DNA from: Lentibacillus populi
GTDB lineage: Bacteria; Bacillota; Bacilli; Bacillales; Amphibacillaceae
DNA length: 61,503 nt
Assembly: GCA_014642895.1 (NCBI GenBank)
Contig: BMJD01000026.1
Span: 1 to 61,503 of the forward strand
Direction of reading: 5' to 3'
Shown here: in pieces, positions 9,666-20,868 of the stretch
Position numbering within the stretch: the first letter of the stretch is position 1
How the letters are laid out: each line of letters opens with the position of its first letter
The notes under the pieces: generated by a model
What the model was told of the DNA's origin: nothing
The model's database searches: none
Seen by the model: the letters and a program-made list of their open reading frames with translations, nothing else
Made by a program: the position numbers and the translations under genes

Positions 9666-9733
9666 CAAAAAAACTTCACACCTCACTATTCTAACCAGCC
9701 TGACAAAGGAATAGCCTGGGAAAGGTGTGAAGT
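9666..9733 (-). terminator. Intrinsic terminator of the proline symporter operon
   Basis: On the minus strand ACTTCACACCT at 9723-9733 pairs perfectly (11 bp) with AGGTGTGAAGT at 9673-9683, followed by a run of T. The 39-nt loop is unusually long. Confidence 0.8.
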
Positions 9734-9750
9734 GTGTTTAAAAGAACTTG

Positions 9751-11271
9751 TTATTCGTTTAATTTCGCTAATGTCTCATCGAATTCCGCTTCAATTTCAG
9801 CCGATGGTTTTTCCAGCAAACTTACAATGATTGTAACAATTAGATTAAACAAGAAGCCGGGAAGTATTTCGTATAAATCGAAAATTCCACCTGACAAAAA
9901 TCCTCCCCAAACAATAACGGTTGCAGCACCAACAATGATTCCTGCCAGTGCACCATTGCGAGTAATCCTTTTCCAAAATAAAGATAACAGGATAATTGGC
10001 CCAAAAGCAGCCCCAAACCCAGCCCAGGCATAACTTACCAGTTCCAACACCGAACTCTCCGGATTTAAGGCAAGCAAGGCAGCAATGATGGCGATGGCTA
10101 GCGTGGCAATTCTGCCAACCCAGACAAGCTCCTTATCTGATGCCTTTTTACGGAAAAGTGCCTTGTAAAAATCCTCAGCCACCGCAGAAGATGATACAAG
10201 CAGCTGGGAGTCAATGGTACTCATGATGGCGGACAAAATTGCCGCTAACAGGACACCTGCCACAATCGGGTGGAATAGAATCTGGGAAAATGCGATAAAG
10301 ATTTTTTCCGGGTCAGCAAGTACTTGCAACCCGCCCTCTGTTGTGACATCAATACCAAACTTCCCTAAAACAGATACATCCTGCGTACTGATAAACGCAA
10401 GACCGACAAAACCGGTAAAGATTGCTCCATAAAGCCCCAAGATCATCCATGTTGTCCCGATTAAACGAGCTTTCGGAACGTCTTTCGCTGATCGTAATGC
10501 CATAAACCGGACAATAATATGCGGCTGTCCAAAATAGCCCAATCCCCAGGCAACAGAGGAAATAATTGCGAGCAGGCCAACCCCTTGTACCATGTTCAGG
10601 TGGGTGGGATCGATCTGGCCAACAGCTTGAACCGCTGCATCCCAGCCCCCCATTTGATTGAGGGCAACAATCGGAACAACGATCAATGCCAGGAACATTA
10701 ACAGCCCCTGGAAAAAGTCTGTCCAGGCTACAGCCAGGAATCCTCCTAGAAGTGTATATGAAACAACGACAATCGTGCCAATCCAAAGGGCAGTATGATA
10801 GGATAAGCCAAATGATGCCTCAAACAGCTTTGCCCCGGCTACCATACCTGATGATGTATAAAATGTGAAGAACAGTAATATGACTAATGCGGAAATTATC
10901 CGCAGCATATGTGATTTATCTTTAAAACGGTTTTCCAGGAAGTCTGGAACTGTAACCGAGTCATTGGAAACTTCTGTATACACACGCAGACGTTTTGCAA
11001 CAAATTGCCAGTTTAAATAAGCACCTATCGAGAGGCCTATTGCCATCCAAGCTTCTGATAGGCCTGAAGCATAAATCGCCCCTGGCAGACCTAAGAGCAA
11101 CCAGCCACTCATGTCCGAGGCCCCTGCACTTAAGGCTGCAACACCCGCACCAAGCGAACGCCCGCCCAGAACATAATCCGCTAAATTATTTGTTCTAAAA
11201 TACATGATAAGACCGATAACAAGCATGCCAATCAAATAAACAATAAAGGTAACCAATGTTTCTATTTCCAT
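9751..11271 (-). CDS. putP: Sodium/proline symporter (PutP/OpuE type)
   Basis: This 506-residue sodium:solute symporter has about 13 hydrophobic segments. Family features are the N-terminal YVLGGRSLGAGVAALSAGASDMSGWLLLGLPGAIY, LLGGFLAVAWTDFFQG and ILSAIMSTIDSQLLVSSSA. The last contains the Ser residues of the second sodium site. It takes up proline by sodium cotransport, as a nutrient or osmoprotectant. In B. subtilis opuE occupies the same place beside gatCAB. It is preceded by a 36-codon membrane-protein gene, 7 bp away, so the two are cotranscribed. rocA nearby could degrade the imported proline. Confidence 0.93.
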   Translation of the reverse strand: MEIETLVTFIVYLIGMLVIGLIMYFRTNNLADYVLGGRSLGAGVAALSAGASDMSGWLLLGLPGAIYASGLSEAWMAIGLSIGAYLNWQFVAKRLRVYTEVSNDSVTVPDFLENRFKDKSHMLRIISALVILLFFTFYTSSGMVAGAKLFEASFGLSYHTALWIGTIVVVSYTLLGGFLAVAWTDFFQGLLMFLALIVVPIVALNQMGGWDAAVQAVGQIDPTHLNMVQGVGLLAIISSVAWGLGYFGQPHIIVRFMALRSAKDVPKARLIGTTWMILGLYGAIFTGFVGLAFISTQDVSVLGKFGIDVTTEGGLQVLADPEKIFIAFSQILFHPIVAGVLLAAILSAIMSTIDSQLLVSSSAVAEDFYKALFRKKASDKELVWVGRIATLAIAIIAALLALNPESSVLELVSYAWAGFGAAFGPIILLSLFWKRITRNGALAGIIVGAATVIVWGGFLSGGIFDLYEILPGFLFNLIVTIIVSLLEKPSAEIEAEFDETLAKLNE

Positions 11272-11278
11272 AATCGAA

Positions 11279-11389
11279 TCACTTCCTCTCTGTAAATAAC
11301 GTTACAATGGATAATAAAATTAACAGTGGCATTGGAACAAATATCCAAAACCATGTAATACCCGCAATCGCATACTCTGTCTCTTGCAT
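11279..11389 (-). CDS. Small membrane protein, symporter partner (36 aa)
   Basis: The ATG at 11389 is preceded by AAAGGAG. The 36 codons read MQETEYAIAGITWFWIF, then VPMPLLILLSIVTLFTERK, then TGA. The product would be a single transmembrane helix with an acidic N-terminus and a charged C-terminus. It ends 7 bp before the symporter start and its 3' end carries the symporter's ribosome binding site. Small single-helix proteins encoded just upstream of sodium:solute symporters are known as accessory subunits, which is the likely role. Function is inferred from position only. Confidence 0.75.
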   Translation of the reverse strand: MQETEYAIAGITWFWIFVPMPLLILLSIVTLFTERK

Positions 11390-11515
11390 CTTGACACTCC
11401 TTTCTGAATAATTCACAAATATAAAATTAACATAATAGTACTTTTATAATAGCATATACTACGATCCAATTCATCATGTTACTTTTTACGACCGGGTTAG
11501 CTTATTACCAGAAAC

Positions 11516-11554
11516 AAAAAAAGGCCCGAAACAGCTTTCCACACCGTTTCAGGC
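11516..11554 (-). terminator. Intrinsic terminator of the RNPP regulator-peptide unit
   Basis: On the minus strand GCCTGAAAC pairs with GTTTCGGGC across a GC-rich loop and is followed by CTTTTTTTG. It lies 43 bp after the peptide-gene stop. Confidence 0.8.
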
Positions 11555-11597
11555 AAATCATAGTAATAGGGTAAAAAAAGATCAAACTGGTTAAATC

Positions 11598-11738
11598 TTA
11601 AAAATAAGTGTTGCTGATTGAAAGAACGCTAGGTTCTCTGTCAAAATGAGCCAAGTCTGATGAATCTTTATCAAAGGTTAAGAAAAAGCCAGCTACTAAC
11701 AGGGTTCCTAGGATTGCACTTGCAAAAAACTTTTTCAT
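11598..11738 (-). CDS. Putative exported signalling pro-peptide of the RNPP regulator (46 aa)
   Basis: The ATG at 11738 lies 12 bp after the regulator stop, and its AAAGGGGGG ribosome site overlaps that stop. The sequence begins MKKFFASAILGTLLVAGFF, a basic start plus hydrophobic core as in a Sec signal. It continues with a polar stretch (DKDSSDLAHF) and ends DREPSVLSISNTYF. Size, layout and position match PapR, NprX and Phr precursors. Those are exported, trimmed to 5-10 residues from the C-terminal part, re-imported by an oligopeptide permease and bound by the TPR domain of the cognate regulator. The family role is established; applying it here is inference. It is followed by a terminator. 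Confidence 0.72.
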   Translation of the reverse strand: MKKFFASAILGTLLVAGFFLTFDKDSSDLAHFDREPSVLSISNTYF

Positions 11739-11750
11739 GTAATCCCCCCT

Positions 11751-13016
11751 TTATAGAATAGTTAATTGCTCATAAGCAGAATTAGCTAGCTTATAATACT
11801 TTGTCGCATTCTTATATTGATGCGAATTTTCGTAATGCTCCGCTAGCATTCTTGCATAGATCACTAAATTTATATAATCCTTGTGTTTCTTTAAATATGG
11901 GATAAACTCATTAATCACTATGTTTTCAAACTTTTCATGTTCACCATTAAGGGCAAAATAATACGTATACATAACATAATAATATAATTTGTATGGATCC
12001 ATATTGCCGAATTGCTTCATCAACTCGAATCCCTGATTTACTAACTCTTTTGCCTTTTCAAAGTTTTGTACATTATAATATTCGTTAACTATTGATGCAA
12101 CAGCGGCAAACCTTTCAACTATGTGGACTTCATCATCGTCAATTATTGCCCTAAAAAACTTTATTGCTTCTTCTTGTTGCCCTTTAGTTGAATATAATAC
12201 TCCTAAGTTCTGATTTACTAATTGAATAATTTGCTTGTTCTTATTCAATTTCCCCAAATGCTTAGCCAGATTATGATTCTTAATCGCCTTATCATACATC
12301 TTAAGTCTGCGATAAGATATACCAAGCATAATATGGCATTGTGCACATCGTAAAAAGTTATAATTCCTTTGGAAAACATCTAATGCTTTATTCGCATACT
12401 CAATCGAATCCAGCGTATTTCGCAGTTTGCTGTGTGTTACCGAAATTGTGTACTGCAAGTCAGCAATTTCACTTTCAGCCAGTTCAAGATGATTTAACTT
12501 TTCTTCTGCTAGCTTATACATCCGCATCGCTTGGTTAAACTCACCAACCTGGGAGTTATAGTTCCCTTTAAACTTATACCAATAAAACTGATGTAAACTA
12601 TCAAACGTGCTTGATAAATCAGCAAGGCTGTTAATTTGTGTCAATGCTGCTTCATATCGGCCTAATATTAAGAAGTATCTAATCTTATGTATCTCAAACA
12701 TTACCATGCTTTCCGAATGCGTGTCTTCCATCAATGCCTCAAGCTCGTTGTAACCTCTTTCAATTTCATCCTTGTCATTGACCTCAAATAGCTGGCTGTA
12801 CCACTCCTGGCACTTATTCTTAATGGTAATGTCCTTTTCATTATCAAGCTGAATACCAAGCCGTGTGCATAGTAAGCTGATAACTTCCGGGCTTGCTTCG
12901 GTTTTCCCATTTTCAATCTTGGATAAGTAGGCAAAAGATACAATTCCTTCAGCAAGTTCTGCTTGGGTCATTTCCTGTTTGATACGGTGTAATTTGATAT
13001 AAGAACCAATTTCCAT
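11751..13016 (-). CDS. RNPP-family transcriptional regulator (XRE HTH plus TPR)
   Basis: This 421-residue protein has an N-terminal XRE helix-turn-helix (residues about 1-60: GSYIKLHRIKQEMTQAELAEG, then SFAYLSKIENGKTEASPEVISLL). A long array of tetratricopeptide helices follows (for example FNQAMRMYKLAEEKL, YDKAIKNHNLAKHLGKL, YKNATKYYKLANSAYEQL). Size and architecture match NprR (about 423) and PlcR, quorum-sensing regulators whose TPR domain binds a short peptide. The tiny downstream peptide gene supports that. No target gene is obvious beside it, although rocA and the proline symporter are neighbours. An inverted repeat lies upstream. NprR versus PlcR subfamily is not resolved. Confidence 0.85.
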   Translation of the reverse strand: MEIGSYIKLHRIKQEMTQAELAEGIVSFAYLSKIENGKTEASPEVISLLCTRLGIQLDNEKDITIKNKCQEWYSQLFEVNDKDEIERGYNELEALMEDTHSESMVMFEIHKIRYFLILGRYEAALTQINSLADLSSTFDSLHQFYWYKFKGNYNSQVGEFNQAMRMYKLAEEKLNHLELAESEIADLQYTISVTHSKLRNTLDSIEYANKALDVFQRNYNFLRCAQCHIMLGISYRRLKMYDKAIKNHNLAKHLGKLNKNKQIIQLVNQNLGVLYSTKGQQEEAIKFFRAIIDDDEVHIVERFAAVASIVNEYYNVQNFEKAKELVNQGFELMKQFGNMDPYKLYYYVMYTYYFALNGEHEKFENIVINEFIPYLKKHKDYINLVIYARMLAEHYENSHQYKNATKYYKLANSAYEQLTIL

Positions 13017-13156
13017 CTATTTACCCACCTCACTAACAGAATCCGAAAAGGCGTTACATGATATTTCTATACTTATATAATAGCATGAATTTCCAAAAAT
13101 TCATATTGGGAAAGTTGAGGGGTATTTTGGGCGATTATCCATCTAAAAACTTGCCT

Positions 13157-13178
13157 ACTTTCCTAAAATGAGGAAAGT
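13157..13178. promoter_or_regulatory. Inverted repeat, candidate operator upstream of the RNPP regulator
   Basis: ACTTTCCT and AGGAAAGT form a perfect 8-bp palindrome with a 6-nt spacer, about 140 bp upstream of the regulator ATG. A further half-site, GGGAAAGTT, lies at about 13108-13116 on the plus strand. Closer to the start, GAATTT-N4-AAATTC forms another palindrome next to a TATTAT -10-like box. Autoregulation is typical of RNPP regulators; binding here is inferred. Confidence 0.4.
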
Positions 13179-13181
13179 TAT

Positions 13182-13228
13182 GCAAAAAAGAGACCTTTTT
13201 CTGCATTATTTTACCAGAAAAAGGTCTT
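13182..13228 (-). terminator. Intrinsic terminator of rocA
   Basis: On the minus strand AGACCTTTTTCTG pairs with CAGAAAAAGGTCT (13 bp), followed by CTTTTTTGC. It lies just after the rocA stop. Confidence 0.88.
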
Positions 13229-13261
13229 GTGTAATTTTTTTGTTAAATTGTGTCTATTTAC

Positions 13262-14815
13262 TCACAACATTTCAGATGTGGTTTTTCCTTGCATATGTTG
13301 GATTAGGTAATCCGGACCACCGGCTTTGGAATCTGTACCGGACATATTAAAACCGCCAAATGGCTGATAACCAACAATAGCCGCTGTACAGCCACGGTTA
13401 AAGTATAAGTTACCGACATGGAAGTCCTCGCGAGCCTGTTCCAGGTGTACGCGATTATTCGTAATGACTGCACCAGTTAGCCCATAATCCGTATTGTTGG
13501 CAATTTCAATTGCATGGTCAAAATCCTTAGCCTTGGTTAATGCAACAACAGGGCCAAAGATTTCCTCTTGCATGATGCGTGCTTCCGGATCAACATCAGC
13601 AAATACGGTCGGGTTAATAAACCAGCCTTTACTATCCTCGCCTGTACCACCGACAAGCAGTTCGCCTTCTTTTTTACCGATTTCGATGTAGCTCATAATC
13701 TTATCATATGCACCTTGATCAATGACAGGGCCCATAAAGATATTGGAAGGATCTGAAGTGTTACCGACCGTTAATTTCTTTGTTAACGCTGCAACACGGT
13801 CTTTCACTTGATCATAAACATCTTCATGAATAACCGCACGTGAACATGCTGAACATTTTTGACCGGAAAAGCCAAATGCAGATTGCACAATCGATTCTGC
13901 AGCAAGCTCCAAGTCTGCTTCTTTATCCACAACGATAGTATCTTTCCCACCCATTTCAATGATCGTCCGTTTCAGCCATTTTTGACCATCCTGTACGACC
14001 GCGGCACGTTCGAAAATACGTGTTCCCACATCACGGGAACCGGTGAAGCTTACGAAACGTGTACGAGGATGATCAACTAAATAATCCCCAACTTCGCTTC
14101 CTGGTCCGGGAATATAGTTGATAACACCTTTTGGCATACCTGCTTCTTCTAATACTTCCATTAATTTATAAGCAATAACTGGTGTTGTACTTGCCGGCTT
14201 TAGGAGTACTGTGTTTCCGGTAACCATTGCGGCAACCGTTGTACCAGTCATAATCGCAAAAAGGAAGTTCCATGGGGAAATAACAACACCAACTCCCAAC
14301 GGAATATAATGAAATTGATTATGTTCGATCGGGCGGCTGTTTACTTCGGCACCATCTTTTATTTTAAGCATTTGCCGGCCATAGTATTCCATGAAATCAA
14401 TGCCTTCTGCAACGTCAGCATCCGCTTCTTTCCAAGGTTTTCCGCCTTCTTTAATCAAGTGAGCAGTGAATTCCAGTTTGCGGCGACGGACAATTGCGGC
14501 TGCTCGGAACAAAATATCTGCACGAAATTTTGGATCTGATTTTCTCCACGTTTCAAATGTTTCATCGGCAACCTTCATCGCTTTTTCGGCTAATTCCTTA
14601 TTTGCTTTGGATACATAGCCGATTATTTCTTTTTTATTAGCAGGGTTTACCGAAACAATTTTATCCTCGGTAGTAATGCGTTCACCGCCGATAATTAACG
14701 GATATTCCCCGCCAAGATCAGCTTCAACCTGCTTAATAGCTTCCCGTATAGCTTGCTTATTTTCTTCTACCGAGAAATCCGTAAAAGGTTCATGTTTATA
14801 TGGTACTACTGCCAT
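13262..14815 (-). CDS. rocA: 1-pyrroline-5-carboxylate dehydrogenase
   Basis: This 517-residue aldehyde dehydrogenase-family enzyme oxidises glutamate semialdehyde/pyrroline-5-carboxylate to glutamate with NAD+, the last step of proline and arginine breakdown. Visible are the cofactor segment [12 protein letters not shown], the catalytic glutamate region [13 protein letters not shown], the catalytic cysteine in [11 protein letters not shown] and the C-terminal [20 protein letters not shown] typical of the RocA/PutC branch. AAGGAGG precedes the ATG. No proline dehydrogenase gene lies nearby, so RocA is the better label. It is flanked by its own terminator and a perfect upstream hairpin. Confidence 0.95.
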   Translation of the reverse strand: MAVVPYKHEPFTDFSVEENKQAIREAIKQVEADLGGEYPLIIGGERITTEDKIVSVNPANKKEIIGYVSKANKELAEKAMKVADETFETWRKSDPKFRADILFRAAAIVRRRKLEFTAHLIKEGGKPWKEADADVAEGIDFMEYYGRQMLKIKDGAEVNSRPIEHNQFHYIPLGVGVVISPWNFLFAIMTGTTVAAMVTGNTVLLKPASTTPVIAYKLMEVLEEAGMPKGVINYIPGPGSEVGDYLVDHPRTRFVSFTGSRDVGTRIFERAAVVQDGQKWLKRTIIEMGGKDTIVVDKEADLELAAESIVQSAFGFSGQKCSACSRAVIHEDVYDQVKDRVAALTKKLTVGNTSDPSNIFMGPVIDQGAYDKIMSYIEIGKKEGELLVGGTGEDSKGWFINPTVFADVDPEARIMQEEIFGPVVALTKAKDFDHAIEIANNTDYGLTGAVITNNRVHLEQAREDFHVGNLYFNRGCTAAIVGYQPFGGFNMSGTDSKAGGPDYLIQHMQGKTTSEML

Positions 14816-14855
14816 TAAAAAAACCTCCTTAAATTATCCTGTGACTCCGTTTTCA

Positions 14856-14894
14856 GTAAAATATGGGATGGAGTATGTCCATCCCATATTTTAC
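14856..14894. terminator. Perfect 17-bp hairpin between camS and rocA
   Basis: GTAAAATATGGGATGGA pairs without mismatch with TCCATCCCATATTTTAC around a 5-nt loop. It lies 36 bp downstream of the camS stop and about 40 bp upstream of the rocA ATG. There is no clean T-run after it on either strand, so it could be a camS terminator, an RNA-stabilising hairpin or an operator for rocA. Confidence 0.55.
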
Positions 14895-14930
14895 CCGAAC
14901 TCTGTAAACAGTTCAATCATTAGAAATGAT

Positions 14931-16172
14931 CTAATGAAAAATATGAACAGTAGGATCATCAACGCCAGCGCTACGATAAATCAAACTTTCTGTTTCATTA
15001 TTTGCGGTGACTTTAACTTCCAGATCATAATATTTTGGGAACATTTCCTTTATCAGGCCATACGCGTATTGGGTGAACCCGATAACCTCCCCTTTTCCGT
15101 AAAATTCAATAGGGATTTCCAGTGTCAGCTTTTTTAAATCTTTATTAATATAAAACCCTTCTCCGATGACACCAACATAGTTAGGGAAAAATTGCTGAAT
15201 TTCTTTTCCGAAGTCTTCCACAAGCTTGTTATCATCAAAGTATTTCTCCGCAGATTGTTCATTTGGAAATAAAACATAGTCTTCCTTGATGGCTTCCCAA
15301 TCGTCAATTGCCGATTCGCCCCCATTTACAACGGTTTTGGCTACGTAGTTTCCAGGTACAGGTGAACCTTGGCCTTCTTCACGGTACAAGCCGATCATAA
15401 CCGGAACGTTTTGTAATCCATCTATTTTCCGAATACGTTCCAGGACAGTTTTTGCCATCTCTTTCCCATGCTCAAGCATTCGTTTTTCTGAAATTTTTTC
15501 ATAATAGTATGGACCGTCTTTTTTCTTTTGAAAACGATATTCTGACTTCAAGGCAAGTCCAATAGAAATTCCTACTAGTTCAGCACTATTATCTTCCTTT
15601 TTCTTCAAATAATCCTGCTCCAGAATATGGGATAGGTATGTCGGATTTTTCCTATTTGCTTCCTCACTATACTCATCGTCATCTGCAAGTTGAGGGTTCA
15701 AACCAAGCTGCAGATCCTGTTTAACCTCTTCTATTTCGTCTTTACTTGCTTTTCTGCCCTTTCCTAGTTCCAGCGATTTAACCTTGTCCTTGGCTGCTTC
15801 ATTTAATTGTTCCTTTGTAAGTGATCTGCCCAGCCATTTATAAACCATGTCTTCTTTTAAATATTGGCCTTCCTGAAAATAATACTTTTTCGGGTCGTAA
15901 ACGGATTTGGAATGGCGCCTTAGTCCTTCCTCCATTTCATCGATATCGAGGCGATTCCCCATTTGATTCGTTATAACTCCTCTGGCGGCACTGGTTTTGT
16001 ATGGCATGATCATTTTATAGGTTTCCTCAGACAATTGATAGCTTGGGACAATGGATTTTTCCTGATTTGCCTGTTCATTCTTTTTTTGAACTACTTCATC
16101 CTCATTCATTTTCGGTGCACAGCTCGCAAGTAAAAGCAGCGTGCAGAGAAGACTTACACATAATTTCTTCAC
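14931..16172 (-). CDS. camS: CamS family sex-pheromone lipoprotein
   Basis: This 413-residue lipoprotein has a signal peptide ending in the lipobox LLLLASC, so Cys18 should be lipidated and the protein anchored outside the membrane. The body matches the CamS/YerH family: YKTSAARGVITNQMGNRLDI, QEGQYLKEDMVYKWLGR and PVPGNYVAKTVV near the middle. In staphylococci and enterococci the cleaved signal peptide is a sex pheromone; in bacilli the function is unknown. Position after ligA matches B. subtilis yerH. A dispersed repeat separates it from ligA. Confidence 0.9.
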   Translation of the reverse strand: MKKLCVSLLCTLLLLASCAPKMNEDEVVQKKNEQANQEKSIVPSYQLSEETYKMIMPYKTSAARGVITNQMGNRLDIDEMEEGLRRHSKSVYDPKKYYFQEGQYLKEDMVYKWLGRSLTKEQLNEAAKDKVKSLELGKGRKASKDEIEEVKQDLQLGLNPQLADDDEYSEEANRKNPTYLSHILEQDYLKKKEDNSAELVGISIGLALKSEYRFQKKKDGPYYYEKISEKRMLEHGKEMAKTVLERIRKIDGLQNVPVMIGLYREEGQGSPVPGNYVAKTVVNGGESAIDDWEAIKEDYVLFPNEQSAEKYFDDNKLVEDFGKEIQQFFPNYVGVIGEGFYINKDLKKLTLEIPIEFYGKGEVIGFTQYAYGLIKEMFPKYYDLEVKVTANNETESLIYRSAGVDDPTVHIFH

Positions 16173-16193
16173 GATTTCAACTCCCTAATTCTA

Positions 16194-16338
16194 AAGCGTA
16201 AGCGCCCGGTTAGCGGCGTATGTGCTGGACTGAACCGTAGGAGATAAAGGAAACACGGTGAGCGTGAGCGAACCGATGTTGACTTATCGTACGGAGGTGA
16301 AGGAAGCACACTAGCCGCTGGGCGCTGGAGCTGGATGT
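16194..16338 (+). repeat. Dispersed structured repeat, copy 2
   Basis: The ends pair as GCGCCC (16202) with GGGCGC (16320) and AGCGGC with GCCGCT. Inside these, GTGCT (16222) pairs with AGCAC (16305), CCGTA with TACGG, and GATAA with TTATC. It fills most of the 203-bp gap between ligA and camS and is interposed between the two genes. No open frame of note is present. The long tail seen in copies 1 and 3 is absent here. Confidence 0.85.
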
Positions 16339-16375
16339 GTTTATTTTCCATTTCCATTGATACGCTAACCAAAAA

Positions 16376-18382
<2,007 letters not shown>

Positions 18383-18394
18383 TCAAACACCATC

Positions 18395-20617
18395 CTACTC
18401 CTTCGTGATCGGTGCAAACTTTGCCAATAGCCGCTTAATCCCGGTCGGGGCCGGAAACGCAATATCAAGCTCCATTGCCTCGCCTTCCCCCTGTACCTTG
18501 ACGACCGTGCCAACACCCCATTTTTTATGGTTGGCCTTATCGCCCGGCATCCAGGTTTGACTTTCAGCACCAGTTGTCTTCTGTAATCTTTCCGCTCTTC
18601 TTTTGAGCTGTTTCGGCTGCTCGTTGTTTTTTTGGGCAAACATTCCACCGCCAAACATGGTTTCTCTTGCCTGCTCGATCCCATCAATCAGTTCTTCCGG
18701 GATTTCCTGAATAAAGCGGCTGATTGGGTTCATGTTTGTCCGTCCGTACAGCGTTCGCATTTTGGCATGGGTTAAATAAAGCTCTTGTTCCGCCCTGGTA
18801 ATGCCGACATAGGCTAAGCGGCGTTCTTCTTCCATTTCATCGTTATCAAACATGGAACGGCTATGTGGAAAGACGTTTTCCTCCATCCCGATTAAAAAGA
18901 CAACTGGAAATTCCAGTCCTTTCGCGGCATGCAGTGTCATCAGTGTAACCTTTTCATCCTGCTCGGAGTCATCATCAACCCGATCGATATCCGCGATCAA
19001 AGCCAAATCGGTTAAGAATGCAACAAGAGTTTTGTCTTCACTTCCCGCTTCAAAGTCCTTCGTAACCGTCATGAATTCCTCCAGGTTTTCCAGCCGGCTT
19101 TGTGATTCAATTGTATTTTCGTTTTTTAGCATTTTTTCATAGCCTGTTCGTTCCAGTACCGCTTCCACCATGTCTGTTGCCGTTAAAAATTCCTGCTGCT
19201 GTGCTAGTGATCGGATTAACGTTGTAAATTGCTCTAATTGATTAGCAGCCTTTTTAGAAACACCGGTTAAGTCAACATCCTTCACTGCCTCGTAAAAAGA
19301 TAAACCATGTTCAGTCGCATAAGCACGCAGCCGGTCAATAGACGTTTTGCCAATACCGCGTTTTGGTACGTTTACGACTCGTTCAAAGCTGATATCGTCG
19401 TCAGGATTGGTAATTAACCGTAAATATGCGGTTAAATCTTTAATTTCTTTGCGTTCATAGAATTTTTGCCCGCCAACCATTTGGTAAGGAATGGTCGATT
19501 TCATCAAGGTTGCCTCGATGGCCCGGGATTGAGCGTTTGTCCGGTACAAGATGGCAATGTCTCTGGGCGAAAAACCTTGTTCGCGTGTCAATTCCTGAAT
19601 TTTATCCGTTACATACAATGCTTCTTCCTGCTCCGTTGCTCCCTGGAAATAGCTGATTTGTTTTCCGTCTGCATTTTCGGTCCACAGATTTTTCGGTTTG
19701 CGTCCTGGATTGTTATGAATGACATTGTTGGCTGCCTCCAGGATCGCTTTGGTTGAACGATAATTTTGTTCGAGAAAGATAGTCCGTGCTGTTGGATAGT
19801 CCTTTTCAAACGAGAGGATATTCTGAATATCCGCACCGCGCCAACGGTAAATGGACTGGTCAGAGTCACCGACCACACAAAGATTCTGGAACCTGCTTGC
19901 TAGCTGTTTTACTAAATAGTATTGCGCATGGTTGGTATCCTGATACTCATCCACATGAATGTATTGGAACCGGCGCTGATAGAATTCAAGTACCTCCGGA
20001 ACCCGCTTAAACAAATGGATCGTTTGCATGATCAGATCATCAAAATCGAGTGATTGGTTTTTTTGCAGCATTTTTTGATATGCCTGATAGATTTGCGCAA
20101 CCTGTCGTTCATAAAAGTTGCCAACATTATTACTGTATTCTTCAGGCGTAACAAGTTCGTTTTTTGCCGAACTTATTTGCCCTAGCATGGCTCGAGGGTC
20201 GAATTTTTTCGGATCAATGTTTAGGTTTTTCAGTATCTGTTTGATAACGGACAGCTGATCACTGCTATCCAAAATGGTAAAATTCCGGTTGTACCCGATC
20301 CGGTCAATATCGCGTCTCAGAATTCGTACACACATCGAGTGGAAAGTAGATACCCAAATTTGTTCACTTCCCGCGCCAACCAGTCTATGGACACGAGCCC
20401 TCATCTCTCGTGCAGCCTTATTGGTAAACGTAATCGCTAAAATATTCCGGGGGGCAACATCTTTTTCCCTTAATAAATACGCAATTCGATGTGTCAGTAC
20501 GCGGGTCTTTCCACTTCCTGCTCCCGCCATAATTAATAACGGTCCGTCTGTATGCTTGACAGCCTCCTGCTGTTCTTTATTTAATCCGTTTAGTAAGTCG
20601 TTCATCGTTTGACTCAC
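18395..20617 (-). CDS. pcrA: ATP-dependent DNA helicase PcrA
   Basis: This superfamily 1A 3'-5' helicase acts in repair and removes RecA and transcription complexes from DNA. The helicase motifs are in order: Walker [26 protein letters not shown], Walker [57 protein letters not shown] and [15 protein letters not shown]. The C-terminal Tudor-like tail ([31 protein letters not shown]) binds RNA polymerase. A GTG at 20617 is chosen since AAGGTGG lies 8 nt upstream; an ATG at 20605 and a GTG at 20629 are alternatives. It is followed closely by ligA, as in B. subtilis. Confidence 0.96.
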   Translation of the reverse strand: MSQTMNDLLNGLNKEQQEAVKHTDGPLLIMAGAGSGKTRVLTHRIAYLLREKDVAPRNILAITFTNKAAREMRARVHRLVGAGSEQIWVSTFHSMCVRILRRDIDRIGYNRNFTILDSSDQLSVIKQILKNLNIDPKKFDPRAMLGQISSAKNELVTPEEYSNNVGNFYERQVAQIYQAYQKMLQKNQSLDFDDLIMQTIHLFKRVPEVLEFYQRRFQYIHVDEYQDTNHAQYYLVKQLASRFQNLCVVGDSDQSIYRWRGADIQNILSFEKDYPTARTIFLEQNYRSTKAILEAANNVIHNNPGRKPKNLWTENADGKQISYFQGATEQEEALYVTDKIQELTREQGFSPRDIAILYRTNAQSRAIEATLMKSTIPYQMVGGQKFYERKEIKDLTAYLRLITNPDDDISFERVVNVPKRGIGKTSIDRLRAYATEHGLSFYEAVKDVDLTGVSKKAANQLEQFTTLIRSLAQQQEFLTATDMVEAVLERTGYEKMLKNENTIESQSRLENLEEFMTVTKDFEAGSEDKTLVAFLTDLALIADIDRVDDDSEQDEKVTLMTLHAAKGLEFPVVFLIGMEENVFPHSRSMFDNDEMEEERRLAYVGITRAEQELYLTHAKMRTLYGRTNMNPISRFIQEIPEELIDGIEQARETMFGGGMFAQKNNEQPKQLKRRAERLQKTTGAESQTWMPGDKANHKKWGVGTVVKVQGEGEAMELDIAFPAPTGIKRLLAKFAPITKE

Positions 20618-20710
20618 GGGTGACACCACCTTATTTTATTTCTTGTCAGAGTCTGTTCAAGTAATCTGACACTGTACAACTGCCTGTCGGTAACTTCCGG
20701 AATGGGGTAG

Positions 20711-20840
20711 TACTATCCAGATTGCGGAATACTATCCAAAAATGAGTAAATACTATCCAAAGCCGGGCAAATACTATCCGAGATTGCGAAATACTATCCA
20801 AAACTGGACAAATACTATCCGAAATTGCAAAATACTATCC
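20711..20840. repeat. Tandem 19-21-nt intergenic repeat array (TACTATCC core)
   Basis: TACTATCC begins at 20711, 20730, 20751, 20772, 20792, 20813 and 20833, that is at steps of 19, 21, 21, 20, 21 and 20 nt. The roughly 11-nt conserved block (AATACTATCCA) alternates with 9-10-nt variable blocks, several of them GCAAT-like. The array fills the pcrB-pcrA gap, ending about 30 bp from the pcrB stop. The length steps break any single reading frame, so it is not coding. Confidence 0.9.
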
Positions 20841-20868
20841 AAACTCCTTGATATTTTATCTGCACACA

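Noticed and set aside
13262-14815. Labelling rocA as putC of a proline-degradation operon
   Set aside because: No proline dehydrogenase gene lies next to it and it has its own terminator, so cotranscription with proline genes is not supported.
20711-20840. CRISPR array between pcrB and pcrA
   Set aside because: Repeats are about 11 nt with 9-10-nt spacers, far too short for CRISPR, and no cas genes are present.
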